Below the pieces are notes generated by a model, which worked only from the letters and a program-made list of their open reading frames with translations, did no database searches and was not told where the DNA came from. DNA of 64,000 nucleotides. It comes from Isoperla grammatica (lineage: Eukaryota; Arthropoda; Insecta; Plecoptera; Perlodidae). Positions 46,501 to 56,750 of the stretch are shown here, one piece after another. The position numbers and the translations under genes are program-made. Position 1 is the first letter of the stretch. The number at the start of each line of letters is the position of its first letter. The stretch covers positions 26,106,411-26,170,410 of the forward strand of contig OX246749.1 in NCBI GenBank assembly GCA_945910005.1, given 5' to 3'.

Positions 46501-46900
46501 CATTAAAGGAATGAAAGTGGGTGCTGTTACCAATTGCCCAACCACCACTTCTGATAGACACTGTAACATCAAACTGAGTAAGAAAGTCCCGGCCAAGAAT
46601 AAGCTCCCGACAGAGGTGGGGTAAATACAGACACTTCAATATGTGCCAGCGATCGGCAATAACAATAGGCACAAACACAGCGAGCTCACTACGGACATTA
46701 CCAGATGCCATGCTGATAGAGATCGAGCATTGTTCAACCTTAGCACCTATCCCTCGTGCCGCTGATAACGCCGACGGTCCAATCAAAGAACAACTTGAGC
46801 CCGTGTCCAGTAATGCCTGAATAGTGTGGTGACCTATCAACAATGTAATAATTGGGTCACATTCCTGTTTCAGTTGGGGTGTATCGAGAGCCATAAACAC
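43520..46900 (-). CDS. Gypsy pol polyprotein (PR-RT-RNase H-IN)
   Basis: The 1126-residue frame is open from a GTG and also upstream, so it is probably entered by frameshift from gag. Domains in order: aspartic protease (ALLDTGSSCSLIG, Asp32); reverse transcriptase (STIDLSQGFFQI, FEFLRMPFGLAGAPASFQ, and AFLDDIIIYS, the YxDD box with Phe-Leu-Asp-Asp); RNase H (IETDASGVGLGAVL); integrase with HHCC zinc finger (THSHPLSGHLG...CQTC), catalytic core motifs ELSIDLVGPLP, ISSDNGKQF and QQVERHNGTL (D, D, E); and a C-terminal tail with SGPYQITRQIATNSFEL. No internal stop or frameshift. Length and order are normal for Ty3/gypsy. Confidence 0.95.
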   Translation of the reverse strand: MFMALDTPQLKQECDPIITLLIGHHTIQALLDTGSSCSLIGPSALSAARGIGAKVEQCSISISMASGNVRSELAVFVPIVIADRWHILKCLYLPHLCRELILGRDFLTQFDVTVSIRSGGWAIGNSTHFHSFNESCLTSTSLPARASVPQPCPNLLDSSAMVDCPKRIQPALHNLLHKYSCLFSDTPGFTDLIQHQIITDSHPPVQCRLRPVNHMKRNVMDGLVDKLLEQKIIQPSSSSWTSAPVIVPKKTGGYRLAVDYRHLNKCSQVPKWPMPRTDWILAQLGPARYFSTIDLSQGFFQIAVAPKDRHKTAFLCHRGTFEFLRMPFGLAGAPASFQKLMDKVLAGISHRFCLAFLDDIIIYSNSLEEHLQHLEEVFARLAKAGLTVNTSKLQLFQTSINFLGHIIKQGLYSPNPSKVAAVNDFPSPRKVKDLQSFLGLVGYYRTFIQNFSTIAKPLTCLLRKDTPWTWDLPQKNAFIALKNALSYVTDLALPDLNQPFVIETDASGVGLGAVLLQASDPNVTNSPLRPVAFISRTLSKHEENYTVQEWECLAVVWAVDKFRPYIEMTSFDIICDHASLSWMFSTELASNRVKRWVLRLQGYDCTIKYRRGIANVPADALSRHPIAIHPPSHLDSTTFVNQLLPLFVEAPDAEVTFEDPPQEVCVTNLATISIDTLTDMPKLAAEQLQDEQLREIHRVVTRNQSSTTVTCSRQTKDLASETEIDADGVMWRVSQLSPPRVWLPQHLRQIVLAATHSHPLSGHLGFFKTLHRTQERYTWLGMRHDILTYVRSCQTCQRIKPRSQKQFGYMEVSPAVRPFAELSIDLVGPLPRSRNNFLYILVVIDKFTRYPEIFPLRSPTTKQITSKLEELFCRHGFPDAISSDNGKQFVSAIWKSTMALFGISDRHTVPYRPCGQQVERHNGTLKTSIRAYCDNHRDWDRHLHALAFALRTAVSEVTGYSPATLTYGRDLHAPWDRRDPLDEDSSAVQVHEYAVDLKHRLTDAWHWARTRASAAQAKSKQNYDVRRQPNPFVVGDLVLRNAHVLSDAAMAVSAGLAPRHSGPYQITRQIATNSFELVDPKSGKCMGRANADQLKKWVSSPSWATTVEDQQRRVLRPRKSKSTVHD

Positions 46901-46944
46901 GTTGTTTGTACTGTAGTTCTCCTGAACTGGCCCTATGTCCCGAA

Positions 46945-48156
46945 CTACAGTTTCCCGTTTCCCTGGCGTCGAGGGCAGTTTCGTTTAAAATGATCAAACG
47001 AACCACATACCCAACAAGCGTTTCTGTCAGTAGATCCTCGTGATGAAGACGAGCTCTGTTGGCCTGACGAGGTAGGAGATGAAAACGCCAAATCAGCTGC
47101 CACAGCATTTGTGGGTGGAGGCGGAGGTCGGTAGTTGTTGTGCCGCCACAAAATAGCCTGGATTGTAGGTGCAACCACAGCGAGGTCACGCAGGTTTGCA
47201 AAAGAGCGTCCTTGAAGAAAGGGATAATACTGTGGGTGCATCTGGCGCATTACCCGCGCCACTTTCTCTGCATCGGATACCGTGGACCCAATACGATCGT
47301 AGTAGCTGGAGATAGTGCGCACATAAGCAGAAAGGGGTTCATCTGGATGTTGGGTTCGCATTTCTAGTTCAGCCTTAAGTCGTGCCAGATAGTCTGGCCT
47401 ATCATACTCATTGTGAAGGGCAACTTTGAAGTCCTCCCAACTGTTGCATCCTCCCACGAAAGTCCACCAGCGGAAAGCGTCACCAACAAGCGCTGCTGGA
47501 AGAACATGGCTAACAATGTAAGAGAGTGGTACGCCCTGTCCCCGAGCGTATTGCTCCATGTCTAGCAAGAATTTCTCTGCGCTTTTCGGGTCCCCACAGC
47601 CAAAGAATGTAGGAAGCGGGCCCTGAACATAGGGCGAATGGTATTGCGGCTGCTGTTGGTGGTATGGCGAAAGAAATGGATTTATGGATGTGTCGGGGTG
47701 AAGTGGGGAAAGGTGCGCAGTGCGTTGTACAGGAGTAGAATACAAGGGCTCTTGCACGACTTGTGAACTGGCCTGACCTAGCGCCTCGGAGACTGGTATG
47801 GTTATCGATGCCTGCAAATTCGAATATGTAACTACGGGCAGTGAGTGTGAACTAGGCGCGACGGAATGTCGTCTTGGCGGGATGGGAGGTGGTGTGACAG
47901 AAGTACTTCCCGAGGTACTCGTAGGACGCAAGCCTGTGGCATGACTTGAGGATGTACCAGAAGCGGCAGGCAGCTCACGAGATGCGTGGGCAATAGTAGT
48001 AGGCTGTGTTTGCAAACGGAGTGGAATTGCTGCAGCTTTGGAAGACAACAGCTCACGCAGCCTGTGATGGTATACCACAGTACCCTCGGCTTGAAGAGCC
48101 ATTAGCTTGTGAACAATGTCCAGAGGTAGCAAATCTTCTTGAAGAAACCCGTCCAT
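46945..48156 (-). CDS. Gypsy gag with CCHC zinc knuckle
   Basis: The 403-residue frame starts at an ATG 84 nt from the primer-binding site. It has a Pro/Ser-rich N-terminal half, a capsid-like segment (FFGCGDPKSAEKFLLDME, WEDFKVALHNEYDRPDYLA, LSAYVRTISSYY) and a C-terminal zinc knuckle CWVCGSFDHFKRNC (C-X2-C-X4-H-X4-C). It ends at the tag at 46945-46947. Pol is in the -1 frame relative to it. Confidence 0.93.
   Translation of the reverse strand: MDGFLQEDLLPLDIVHKLMALQAEGTVVYHHRLRELLSSKAAAIPLRLQTQPTTIAHASRELPAASGTSSSHATGLRPTSTSGSTSVTPPPIPPRRHSVAPSSHSLPVVTYSNLQASITIPVSEALGQASSQVVQEPLYSTPVQRTAHLSPLHPDTSINPFLSPYHQQQPQYHSPYVQGPLPTFFGCGDPKSAEKFLLDMEQYARGQGVPLSYIVSHVLPAALVGDAFRWWTFVGGCNSWEDFKVALHNEYDRPDYLARLKAELEMRTQHPDEPLSAYVRTISSYYDRIGSTVSDAEKVARVMRQMHPQYYPFLQGRSFANLRDLAVVAPTIQAILWRHNNYRPPPPPTNAVAADLAFSSPTSSGQQSSSSSRGSTDRNACWVCGSFDHFKRNCPRRQGNGKL
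46957..46963 (-). promoter_or_regulatory. Candidate -1 ribosomal frameshift site GGGAAAC
   Basis: In element sense the heptamer GGGAAAC lies in gag phase as G GGA AAC (X XXY YYZ), 9 nt before the gag stop codon. The pol frame is -1 relative to gag and open across it. The same heptamer type is used for gag-pro shifts in some retroviruses. A second GGGAAAC two codons later is in the wrong phase. Confidence 0.7.
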
Positions 48157-48239
48157 TATGTCAAGTGAGCCGGGGATAGGAACTGATTTTATAAGCTACA
48201 AATAATAAATAGCGTTGAAACGTTACCTTATACTGCTTT

Positions 48240-48252
48240 GGACGAGCCCCCA
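48240..48252 (-). promoter_or_regulatory. Primer-binding site, tRNA-Pro-like
   Basis: In element sense TGGGGGCTCGTCC lies 2 nt inside the 5' LTR. It matches the first 13 nt of a tRNA-Pro 3' end complement and then diverges. Confidence 0.7.
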
Positions 48253-48254
48253 AT

Positions 48255-48553
48255 TGTTGCGTCGTCTAGTATACAAATAACTGATACTTTAAACACTGCG
48301 TAATATTACTTTTATTTGATTTCTTTTGATACACAACACTAACCTGCATTTTCCTTTTACAACCATACCCATTCTGTCTTTTCACCGCCTTCACACTCTT
48401 TTCATTCCTATAACTTAATCTGAATAATCCACGGTCTTCTTGATGCTTTATACAATTCCAATTACACCGCCTTCTTACTATTTCCATTCCTATAACTACA
48501 ATACTAATCTAAACTACTAATAACTATATAGTGTAAGCAGGCACACCGTGACA
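48255..48553 (-). repeat. 5' LTR of the intronic gypsy element
   Basis: 299 bp, one visible mismatch to 43210-43508. Confidence 0.93.
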
Positions 48554-49150
48554 TTATTATATTATTTATTATCAGTCACGTTTGTTATGCTTGGGTCTTT
48601 GGTACGGAACTACGAGGTAGACCTTCAAACTATGTCTCCTAAAGATATCTGCTCACTTCACGCCTTCCTCCCAATGAGCGTCGTCGAAGATATATAATTC
48701 GTATTTAATGAAACCGATTATGACATTGAAGTAGTAATTTCATTTCTGTTAATTGATGAATGCTAAGTCGAGTTCGTCGCACAGATTGTTTTCTGTAAGG
48801 GGTTCCCAGGTACCCTGGCTAAACTAAGCTCGATGCCAACATTTCGAGTCTATGGATCGACCTTGATGTCCGATCGACCAATACTGTAGAGGGTATAAAT
48901 AAACGATAACAGTGCAGTCATTGTCGTTATCAATGTGTTTGATGACAATCTAGACTAAATTGCACTGCAAAGTCTGGTCAAATAAACATCAGACTTCTAC
49001 AAACTGAACTGTAAAGTGTTAAAGAATTCCGCGTTATCTTTCTTTCTACATCAATAGAAATAGTTGTTTGAAGTTGCAGCAATATTTGTATACGTTAGGC
49101 AATACATTTCTCCAAGGATATCATACATAAAACATTTGCTATGGTTTCAG
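48554..49150. other. Remainder of last intron
   Basis: No coding sequence recognised. It ends in the acceptor ttgctatggtttcag at 49150. Confidence 0.5.
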
Positions 49151-49635
49151 AAGCAGTAAGTGCGACTACGCCGCTTGCAGTCAGCAGCGCTACACCTGGA
49201 GCGGCCCTCACTACAACACGTGACCCTAGCACCACCCTAGACCCCTCCTGCACGGCTGCAAGCATGCTGGGTCGTGTCTGCCAGGAGTACAAGGGGCTTC
49301 ACAACGCCTCTTGTCCCCGGGACGAGGTGTACGAGCTCCGTGTTCGAGAGGCCGGGGCTGCGGCTAGGACTGCGGAGCTGGCAGAGGAACACGCGAGCGT
49401 CACCCTCGAGGCAGCCAAGGTCACCCTAGACGCGGCCCAGTCAAGCGCCAGATATGAGGCGTCTCGAGCCCAGAAAGAGGCGTCTGATGCAACTGCGGCC
49501 CAATTAGGGGTCGAGGGGGCTCGAAACCGGGCTAAGGCAGATGAGGCTTGGCGCATCAACGCCGAAGAGGAACTAGAATTCGAGCGAGCTAGACGTAATA
49601 AAAGTCTGCTGCAGCTGCAGAGAGCGCAAGGCTAA
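49151..49635 (+). CDS. Ig-domain secreted protein, exon 5 (linker and coiled-coil tail)
   Basis: A terminal exon from ggtttcag/aagcagta to the stop at 49633-49635, entered in phase 1 (residues 351-511). Residues 351-383 are Ser/Thr/Ala/Pro-rich, a likely O-glycosylated stalk. Cys384, Cys394 and Cys405 follow, then an Ala/Glu/Arg-rich helix from about 408 to 509 with heptad-like spacing, so trimer or dimer formation through a coiled coil is plausible. N-X-S/T sites are at 402 and 500. There is no transmembrane segment, so the product should be secreted. The same frame also has an ATG at 49141, so it could instead be an independent gene; matching phase and strand favour the joined model. Confidence 0.65.
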
Positions 49636-49866
49636 GTGTGCGAGCTGAAGGGTAGAAGTTTTATTCAGTGAATGTGTTTATACTTTTTTTGATCAAACCA
49701 ATTATTTGTTCCTTCAAACATTTAAATAATAATTTTAAGATGTAAGAAAGTTGAAGTAATTTGATATTTTTTTTATGCGTGTTTGTTTTGAGCAGAAATG
49801 CTTCAGATCCAAGATCTGCTAGTCTCATTTATATATAATGATAGACAAACATATGTTTACCGTTGA

Positions 49867-49876
49867 AATAAATAAA
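49867..49876 (+). terminator. Polyadenylation signal
   Basis: Overlapping AATAAA hexamers (49867-49872 and 49871-49876) occur about 230 bp after the stop codon of the Ig gene. Confidence 0.55.
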
Positions 49877-49988
49877 AAATATGATAAACAGCTTTATTGG
49901 AATACATTGATAAATCTTCTCCAGCTCCCATTTATGTTTGTCATCTACAGGTGATATGTGAAATCCCGATTCTCTAAAGTTTAGCGGG

Positions 49989-50360
<372 letters not shown>

Positions 50361-50374
50361 CTCGCTCCACCTGG

Positions 50375-50535
50375 CACGTGGGAGACCTGGGTTCGATTCC
50401 CAGTCGGGGTTGGTTTTTCAGTTTCTGGATTTCTATATATACATATATTTAAATGGATATTATTTCAAGAAAACCTTTTGTGGGTGGACATGAAGAAAAC
50501 CACAAATAAAAAACCAACCCCGACTGGGAATCGAA
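50375..50535. mobile_element. tRNA-derived SINE, inverted pair (palindrome)
   Basis: gagacctgggttcgattccc and cagtcggggttggtttttca on the left meet the complement (aaccaaccccgactgggaat, cgaaccc) on the right. The copy on the right adds the body ggttttcttcatgtccaccc in inverted orientation. It forms a hairpin of about 110 bp. Confidence 0.75.
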
Positions 50536-50559
50536 CCCAGGCAGTGATGATTTCAGGCC

Positions 50560-51600
50560 TATCCCAGAGGGGGGCGAAGCCCCCCCCCCTCTAGTTGTAA
50601 TTGCCCCCCCCCCTCCCTAGCAGATTGAAAAAATCACATGAAGTAATGTAAATTTGCAAAAAAAAAAAATGCAAAATACAAGAAAATGAGGTATATTTTT
50701 CCACCTCATATAGGACTAGGAAATAAATCGATTTCCACGAAAAACTCAACTACATAAATGATGCAACATTTTATTTTCTATTGAAAAGATGTAAGGAAAA
50801 GGTAAGAATGGCAAAAAGGAATCACCTCATATTCGAAAACTGACAGGATGGCATCAACAGAGACGTAACCCCCTCCATCCCTGCCTTTTGTCACGGCGCA
50901 TCCCTTTCTCAGAATGTGGTCGGCGCCTAGTTGACGGAACAGCTTTTTGGTCACACTCTGTGGTCTCCATGAGGCACTTAGTGCAGTGTCGAATCTAAGT
51001 ATACAACTACAAACATCTGACATTCACGCATCGATGTTGCCAACCTTGATCAAGTCAACATTGGCTCATCTCAATAACATTTCCATGAACTGCTTAACTG
51101 ATTGCGAAAACGAGAACACTATAATCAAAACACTTTGGATCAATGTATGAGGATCAGCATTGAGGGGCCAGAAAACCCATCTGAAGATCTTGTCAACCAA
51201 GTTTTGGATAATTACGCTAGGAAGAAACCCCGTAGAATCCGACTGCTCTAAACTGTGTAAGTAAATACCTGGGCCCGGATTCACAAGAGGTCCTAAGTAT
51301 TTTTTTGGTCTTATCTTTAAGACCGGCCTAGCTTTGAACCGCTTATAAAACCAGAAAAATATCTTAGAATAGATTTTAAAACATATCATTGGAAAGTTCA
51401 TTATGTCCTTGTTCTCACCAGGAATTAATAACTTTTCATGTGATCTCAATTTGTGTGTATCAGGCTACCCACTGGTTTTAGTATAAACATCACCCATTTT
51501 GTGCATCTTTAATCCCACACACAGGAAGACCATTTGTTTCTAAACCCTAAGCCATAAAACGAGTTACTAATTTAGCAACACCCCAGATTTTTATCATCCC
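50560..51600. other. Non-coding DNA
   Basis: C-rich runs at 50579-50622, then AT-rich DNA. gggcccggattcacaagagg near 51280 resembles the end of a DNA transposon, but I could not find the partner end. Confidence 0.35.
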
Positions 51601-51619
51601 CCCCTAGGAAAAATGTCTG

Positions 51620-51825
51620 AAATCATCACTGAACCCAGGTCTCCCACTTGCCGGGTGGGCGCATTGACCCCTAGACCATCGGGACTGTCAATTCAATGTC
51701 TGGATATAGTGCATTATAACGTCTATGTGGCGGTTGCCAGTCGGGGTTGGTTCATTATTTCTGGTTGTCTTCATAAATCCACCCACAAGAGGTTTTCTAG
51801 AAAAAATATCCTTTTAAATAAACTC
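51620..51825. mobile_element. tRNA-derived SINE pieces (minus head, plus body)
   Basis: 51620-51715 read on the minus strand gives gatggtctaggggtcaatgc (box A), cggcaagtgggagacctggg and ttc (box B start). 51735-51825 on the plus strand gives the SINE body gccagtcggggttggttcat, ggttgtcttcataaatccac, aggttttctagaaaaaatat. They belong to two copies. Confidence 0.7.
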
Positions 51826-51924
51826 CCCGCTCAAGCCGGCGTTAAGGTTACGACAGAATGTGTGTGGCTGGTCAACTCAAGTGTAATTGAAATGTTGAAG
51901 TGTTGGTCCACCGCCAAAAAGATG

Positions 51925-52050
51925 TTATAATGCACAATATCCAGACATTAAATTGCCAGTCCCGGGGGTCAAGGCGCCCACCCCGCAAGTGGGAGACCTG
52001 GGTTCGGGTCCCAGACGGGCTTGTTTTTTGTAATTTTAGGTATTCAACAT
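51925..52050 (+). mobile_element. tRNA-derived SINE head
   Basis: cgggggtcaaggcgcccacc (box A region), gcaagtgggagacctgggtt and cgggtcccagacgggcttg (box B and linker). Sequence upstream (ccagacattaaattgccagt) matches the inverted copy at 51660-51700, showing that both copies carry the same 5' flank. Confidence 0.72.
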
Positions 52051-52109
52051 ACATATTATATACAGTATATAATATAATGAATTAAAGCAGAAATAAAGGA
52101 ACCAACCCC

Positions 52110-53930
52110 GACTGGAGAAAGAATATACATATATATGTATATATAATTAAGATATTTACGAAATGGCGGCAATATATGAGTTGGCTGTTTCGTGGTAGAC
52201 CTTCATTTTTGTCCCGTCACGAATAGCTTAGTTTTAAATCGATCTGAGTATGTTTAAGGATTCAACATGATTTCATTTGGTCAAGACAAATTTCAGAGAG
52301 GTCAGAAAAGATTTTTCGTTGAATTATCTCCTGGGGCTCCGTAGAACCGCGCCCGAAACAGTGTCCACAATCGTGCAACACTCTTAGATGGGAGGTTTCC
52401 GTTTAGGTTCGAGATGGGAACAGAGACGAAGAGGATAGATAAGGGCCCAACCACAATTGACAGCATCGTAGCTGTAATCGGGATCGCAATTGCAGAAATA
52501 TGATTTATACCATTACAATCCATTACGACGTTACGGTTTCGTCGGGAGCGGCGCCATAAGAACCATGTAGGTCATCTCTTTCACGATTGCTGGATTACAA
52601 TTACAATCACGATGCCGTCGGTTACGGTCGGGCCTAGCCTTAACAAAGACGAAGACGATACAATTGATAAAAAGAGAAAAACATGCAGTACGTTTATTTT
52701 CGACTTTTGACTTGTACACTCCTCGACACCAATACAGTTACGAAATATAAATATTGATGGTAGTATCAAATTTAAGTGGGTAGTCTTACAGTAGCCCCTA
52801 AACTTCCACCCTAAATAGCATTGAGAGTTGTCCACAGTGTTGAGACTCGAGCCCACTAGTTATGCCCGGCCGCTCTTGATACCAGTCCAAGGTCCGTAAC
52901 TCCCCTGGCGGGGGCTCGTCCACCTCCCAAGTTAGGTCGTCCCATCCGTTCCCACAATGTTAAAAGTCACACGTTATTCAAACGTGAGAATAATCCGGCA
53001 AAACAAACGAACTGATCCGTCAAAAACCAATCCTGGTTCGTAGCCGCGTTTCCTATCAAATTTAAATTATTTTATTTTACTTGTATTCTATCTACGTTTT
53101 TAATAAAACATTCTGAAATCAAATTTTATACGATAGATTTTCGTAACGAACCAGTTTTTGTAGTGGGCAAGAGAACGACTATTTTCGTGCCCACGAGAAG
53201 ACCCAACTTTGACGTTTACCGAACCCTTGCGAGAAGATCGACGAACCTTGGTTACCACTATAAAGCTATAATACATTAAATACACAACACTAAAAACTAG
53301 AACCATTGCAGTATCTATATATAACACGTAGGCTTCATGTAACAAGTCGAGTACAATACAAAGGATGGACAGATTATGGCTCCACATTCTACAACGGGAA
53401 GGAGAGACGGTTTCATCGAGGTTACGACTTGACGAGCACCGTTTTGTCTCGCGCGTAAATAACTCGAGCGAAACGCGCATCGCGTTCACGACCGTACCCG
53501 GAGGTTCGCGTCACAAACCTGGGGTTGATTGAAATCTTCCTCGCGTTTACCACCCGCCTCTCGAAGAGTGGCTTTGCAACAATACTACGTAACGTTTGTT
53601 TCTCACTTAATACAATTGCGCGCTACAAACTTCAATAAATTACACTAGAATTGAACGGTTCTACGACTTGAATTGCACAAACTGGTATTAGATCAAGAAT
53701 AAAATATTCTAGTCAAGCCCACTTTTAACGAAACTGAAGCGGATTCGAAACTACTTTGTTAATCTCTTCGGGAGTGGATTCTCAGTTTCAGTGTAGACCT
53801 GCAACACTGCCAGGGTAGGTTTTTTTTAAATGGACTTTAAAACACTTGAATCTTAAACGCCTATACACGGGCGTGCTCAACAAAAGGTTGAATTGAAACC
53901 AAACTTCCTGATAGATATACAGTATATGGG
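52110..53930. other. Intergenic DNA, no gene recognised
   Basis: Several short open frames exist on both strands. The longest (minus, 53100-53489, true ATG at 53478-53480) has a hydrophobic middle (VFSVVYLMYYSFIVV) but no recognisable family or splice context. I do not call it a gene. Confidence 0.35.
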
Positions 53931-53936
53931 TTATCA

Positions 53937-54305
53937 GGGAAGGATACTTCTACGTCAAAAACCGGACAACATTTTCATTTTTAATTATATCTCGAGAATG
54001 GGCTTCGAAATCGAAAATCTGAATCAACAGCGCACTGTGGTTTAGTAAGCCATACATACTGAACGCTCTCAATTGTGTCTTACATTATAATCAGTATGGT
54101 TTTTATTTCTAATTAATTTTATTATTTATTATCGATTTAATAATAAAAATAACTATGCTAATGGTTAAAATATGTTATTCAGTCTGTAGGGCTGACCAAA
54201 ACACACTGCGCTGTTGAATGAGATTTTTGATTTTGTGTTGCAATCTTGAGATATAATTACAAAATTACAATTTTCTGCGGTTTTTGACATAGAGGTATAC
54301 CCTTT
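53937..54305. mobile_element. Foldback element, about 370 bp
   Basis: Diverged inverted arms meet near 54120. Shared pairs include gacgtcaaaaaccg / cggtttttgacat, aattatatctcgaga / tcttgagatataatt and caacagcgcactgtg / acactgcgctgttg. No coding sequence. Confidence 0.7.
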
Positions 54306-54309
54306 GCTC

Positions 54310-55500
54310 ATAATATGTGTGTTTTCACATTTAAAGGGGAAATAGATCCAACTACCTTAAAAGCGTTGGAGGAGGAGAGGGGTAAGGAAAACATCTCTTA
54401 CGGTTCGAGAACCTTTGTACGCGTGTCTTAACGTGACGGCAGCGTAACTAGATCCACCGCTCGGCGTGTTCAAGAGGTGTCGTGGATGTGGGGGGCGGCA
54501 ACGAAGCAACAAGTTAAAAATTAAATTAAAAATATAAAGCGGGATGTCTAATTATCCGCCAAACGTCTAATTAGTCGAAAAAGAAAAATCCATGCCTCGT
54601 TTTCCATGGAAAGAGATACACGTGATATGTAGGCCAGGGACCTACCTGAATCTAGGTATCGCGGCTATAAATGTGAAGGAACCTACCCACCTATTGCGTG
54701 GGAGTAACTTGGTTATTGGCGTTCGTTTACGTTCGTAAATTACCAGCGAGGAATAAAAAAATTAAAATAAAATTAATATTTAAAAAAAAACTCGGGTAAT
54801 TGGGTAATGGAACACATACCCAAATGGGCCGGTAGGGTAACGGGTACCCGCCGTCATTCCTAATTCCTTTTTTTAAAAAAAACTGGTAATTATTACTGTA
54901 CCAGTACCAGTAGATAAGAATTGGTGCATTTTCAGTCCACGAGTTATTTTATAACGTATAGTGGAATCAAGCTGTGATTGGTGGCTAAATCAAATAATAA
55001 ACGTGGCTTACGGAAAAGTTCTCATTCGGTCGACTTTTTCGTGCGTAACGTAGACGCGAACTGTCCCGTCCCATAGCTTCGACTTTCTTACGTCAACTTT
55101 TAACGTATCCTCAAGTGGTTGCGCTCGACACCTAAAAGTTGGCATAGTTCCCAGTTGGAAATACTAAAGTCAAGGTATGCTCCTGCGTACAAAGAGCCCT
55201 TCTTTCTACGCGTACATATGCAACAATCCCGAAACTGCGATCATACACGGGTTATCTGCCGCCGACATCACCGATATTTCATATCGATCGGCAACGCTAG
55301 GAATACTCCGGCCGTCAATATTTAAAATCCACCCGAAGTGAAGGTATCGGGAGAGTTGTCAGCCGTCGGCCCAACAAGTAGCCTAGACTAGACAAGAGAC
55401 TGGTCGTTAAGTCTACTTCGTTGTAGGCGCTCGCAAAGGAGCAAATAGAAACGGAATAAAATGTCCGCCGGCAAGGGCTAGGGAACCTAGCCGAGGGACC
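54310..55500. other. Intergenic DNA with a promoter-like patch
   Basis: Up to 55000 nothing is recognised. At 55319-55326 there is tatttaaa and at 55359 tcagcc. An ATG at 55460 opens a 6-codon frame (MSAGKG) in a favourable context just before the 20-bp array. It could be an abandoned gene start. Confidence 0.25.
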
Positions 55501-56212
55501 CTACTAGACCCTCCTGGACTGAAGGACCCTGGACCCTCCTGGGCAAAGGGGCTCTGGACTGAAGGACCCAAGACCCTCCTGGACTGAGACCCCCTGGACC
55601 GAGGGGTCTTAGGCCCTCCTGGACTGAGACCCCCTGGACAGAAGGACCAAAGACCCTCCTAGGCCAAGGAGCCCTGGACCGAGGGGTCTTAGGCCCTCCT
55701 GGACTGAGACCCCCTGGACTGAAGGACCCAAGACCCTCCTAGGCCAAGGAGCCTTGGACCGAGGGGTCTTAGGCCCTCCTGGACTGAGTCCCCTTGGACT
55801 GAAGGACCCAAGACCCTACTGGACTGAGACCCCCTAGACTGAAGGACCCAAGACCCTACTGGACTGAGACCCCCTAGACTAAAGGACCCAAGACCCTCCT
55901 AGGCCAAGGAGCCCTGGACCGAGGGGTCTTAGGCCCTCCTGGACTGAGACCCCCTGGACTGAAGGACCCAAGACCCTCCTAGGCCAAGGAGCCCTGGACC
56001 GAGGGGTCTTAGGCCCTCCTGGACTGAGACCCCCTGGACTGAAGGACCCAAGACCCTCCTGGACTGAGACCCCCTGGACCGAGGGGTCTTAGGCCCTCCT
56101 GGACTGAGACCCCCTGGACTGAAGGACCCAAGACCCTCCTGGACTGAGACCCCCTGGACTGAAGGACCCTGGACCCCCCTAGGCCAAGGGGCTCTGGACC
56201 GAGGGGTATCCA
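55500..56212. repeat. 20-bp-register tandem array with 40/80-bp higher order
   Basis: The array is made of related 20-mers: gaaggacccaagaccctcct, ggactgagaccccctggact, gaggggtcttaggccctcct and aggccaaggagccctggacc. The gaggggtctt block occurs at 55601, 55681, 55761, 55921, 56001, 56081 and 56201, so spacings are 80, 80, 160, 80, 80 and 120, all multiples of 40. No indel breaks the register over more than 600 bp. Frames on both strands are artefacts. Confidence 0.95.
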
Positions 56213-56750
56213 CACACGTATAAGACGTCATCGAACACTGGAATCTAAATCTATATTTCTTCCAGCGGGTTTGTATGCTACAAATATGCGACAACAAGAC
56301 TATCAATATGTATATTCTTTAGTTTAGGCATTTTTCATGGACATGTGTTTGGTTTACTGTTTGATTCCTATCATATCATGGCATGGTGACCCCGCTAAGT
56401 ATTTTCATAAAAGCTTCAACAAATATCTTTAATCTATGGACGTAAGCTAAGCATGAACGACTACTTGAACTGGATACGACATAATAAATCAAGGATAGGA
56501 CAGAACTCATATTTAACCTACTAACATCTCTTCTGCACTCATTAATAACCCGAAATATGGTAACTGTTCGTCATTTCTCCTGTTTGAGATTGATTCGTAA
56601 ATGAGATTGCGCCAAAGAAATAGTAGAATGAATGCTGCATAGAGAGTCGTTGAGTAAAGAAATGTCCGACCCTTGGCTCGATCTACTTATGTCGGCGACT
56701 GTACAGCACCTAATATCATGTGTGCTCTGTAATGAAACCTCTGCTGACAC
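56213..56750. other. Spacer before the LINE
   Basis: No feature recognised. Confidence 0.4.

Larger units (their letters stand above)
43210..48553 (-). mobile_element. Complete Ty3/gypsy LTR retrotransposon in the last intron
   Basis: 299-bp LTRs (43210-43508 and 48255-48553, TG...CA) differ by eye at a single position (c at 43273, g at 48318). Gag and pol frames are intact on the minus strand, with a primer-binding site at 48240-48252 and a polypurine tract at 43509-43522. Flanking tetramers atat and ttat match in three of four bases, so the target-site duplication is only tentative. All domains needed for autonomous transposition appear present. Confidence 0.95.

Noticed and set aside
50380..52030. 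tRNA genes
   Set aside because: Box A and box B are present but the acceptor and anticodon stems do not fold, and copies share SINE body sequence.
53100..53489. Membrane protein on the minus strand
   Set aside because: One hydrophobic stretch only, the listed start is not ATG, and no splice or promoter support.
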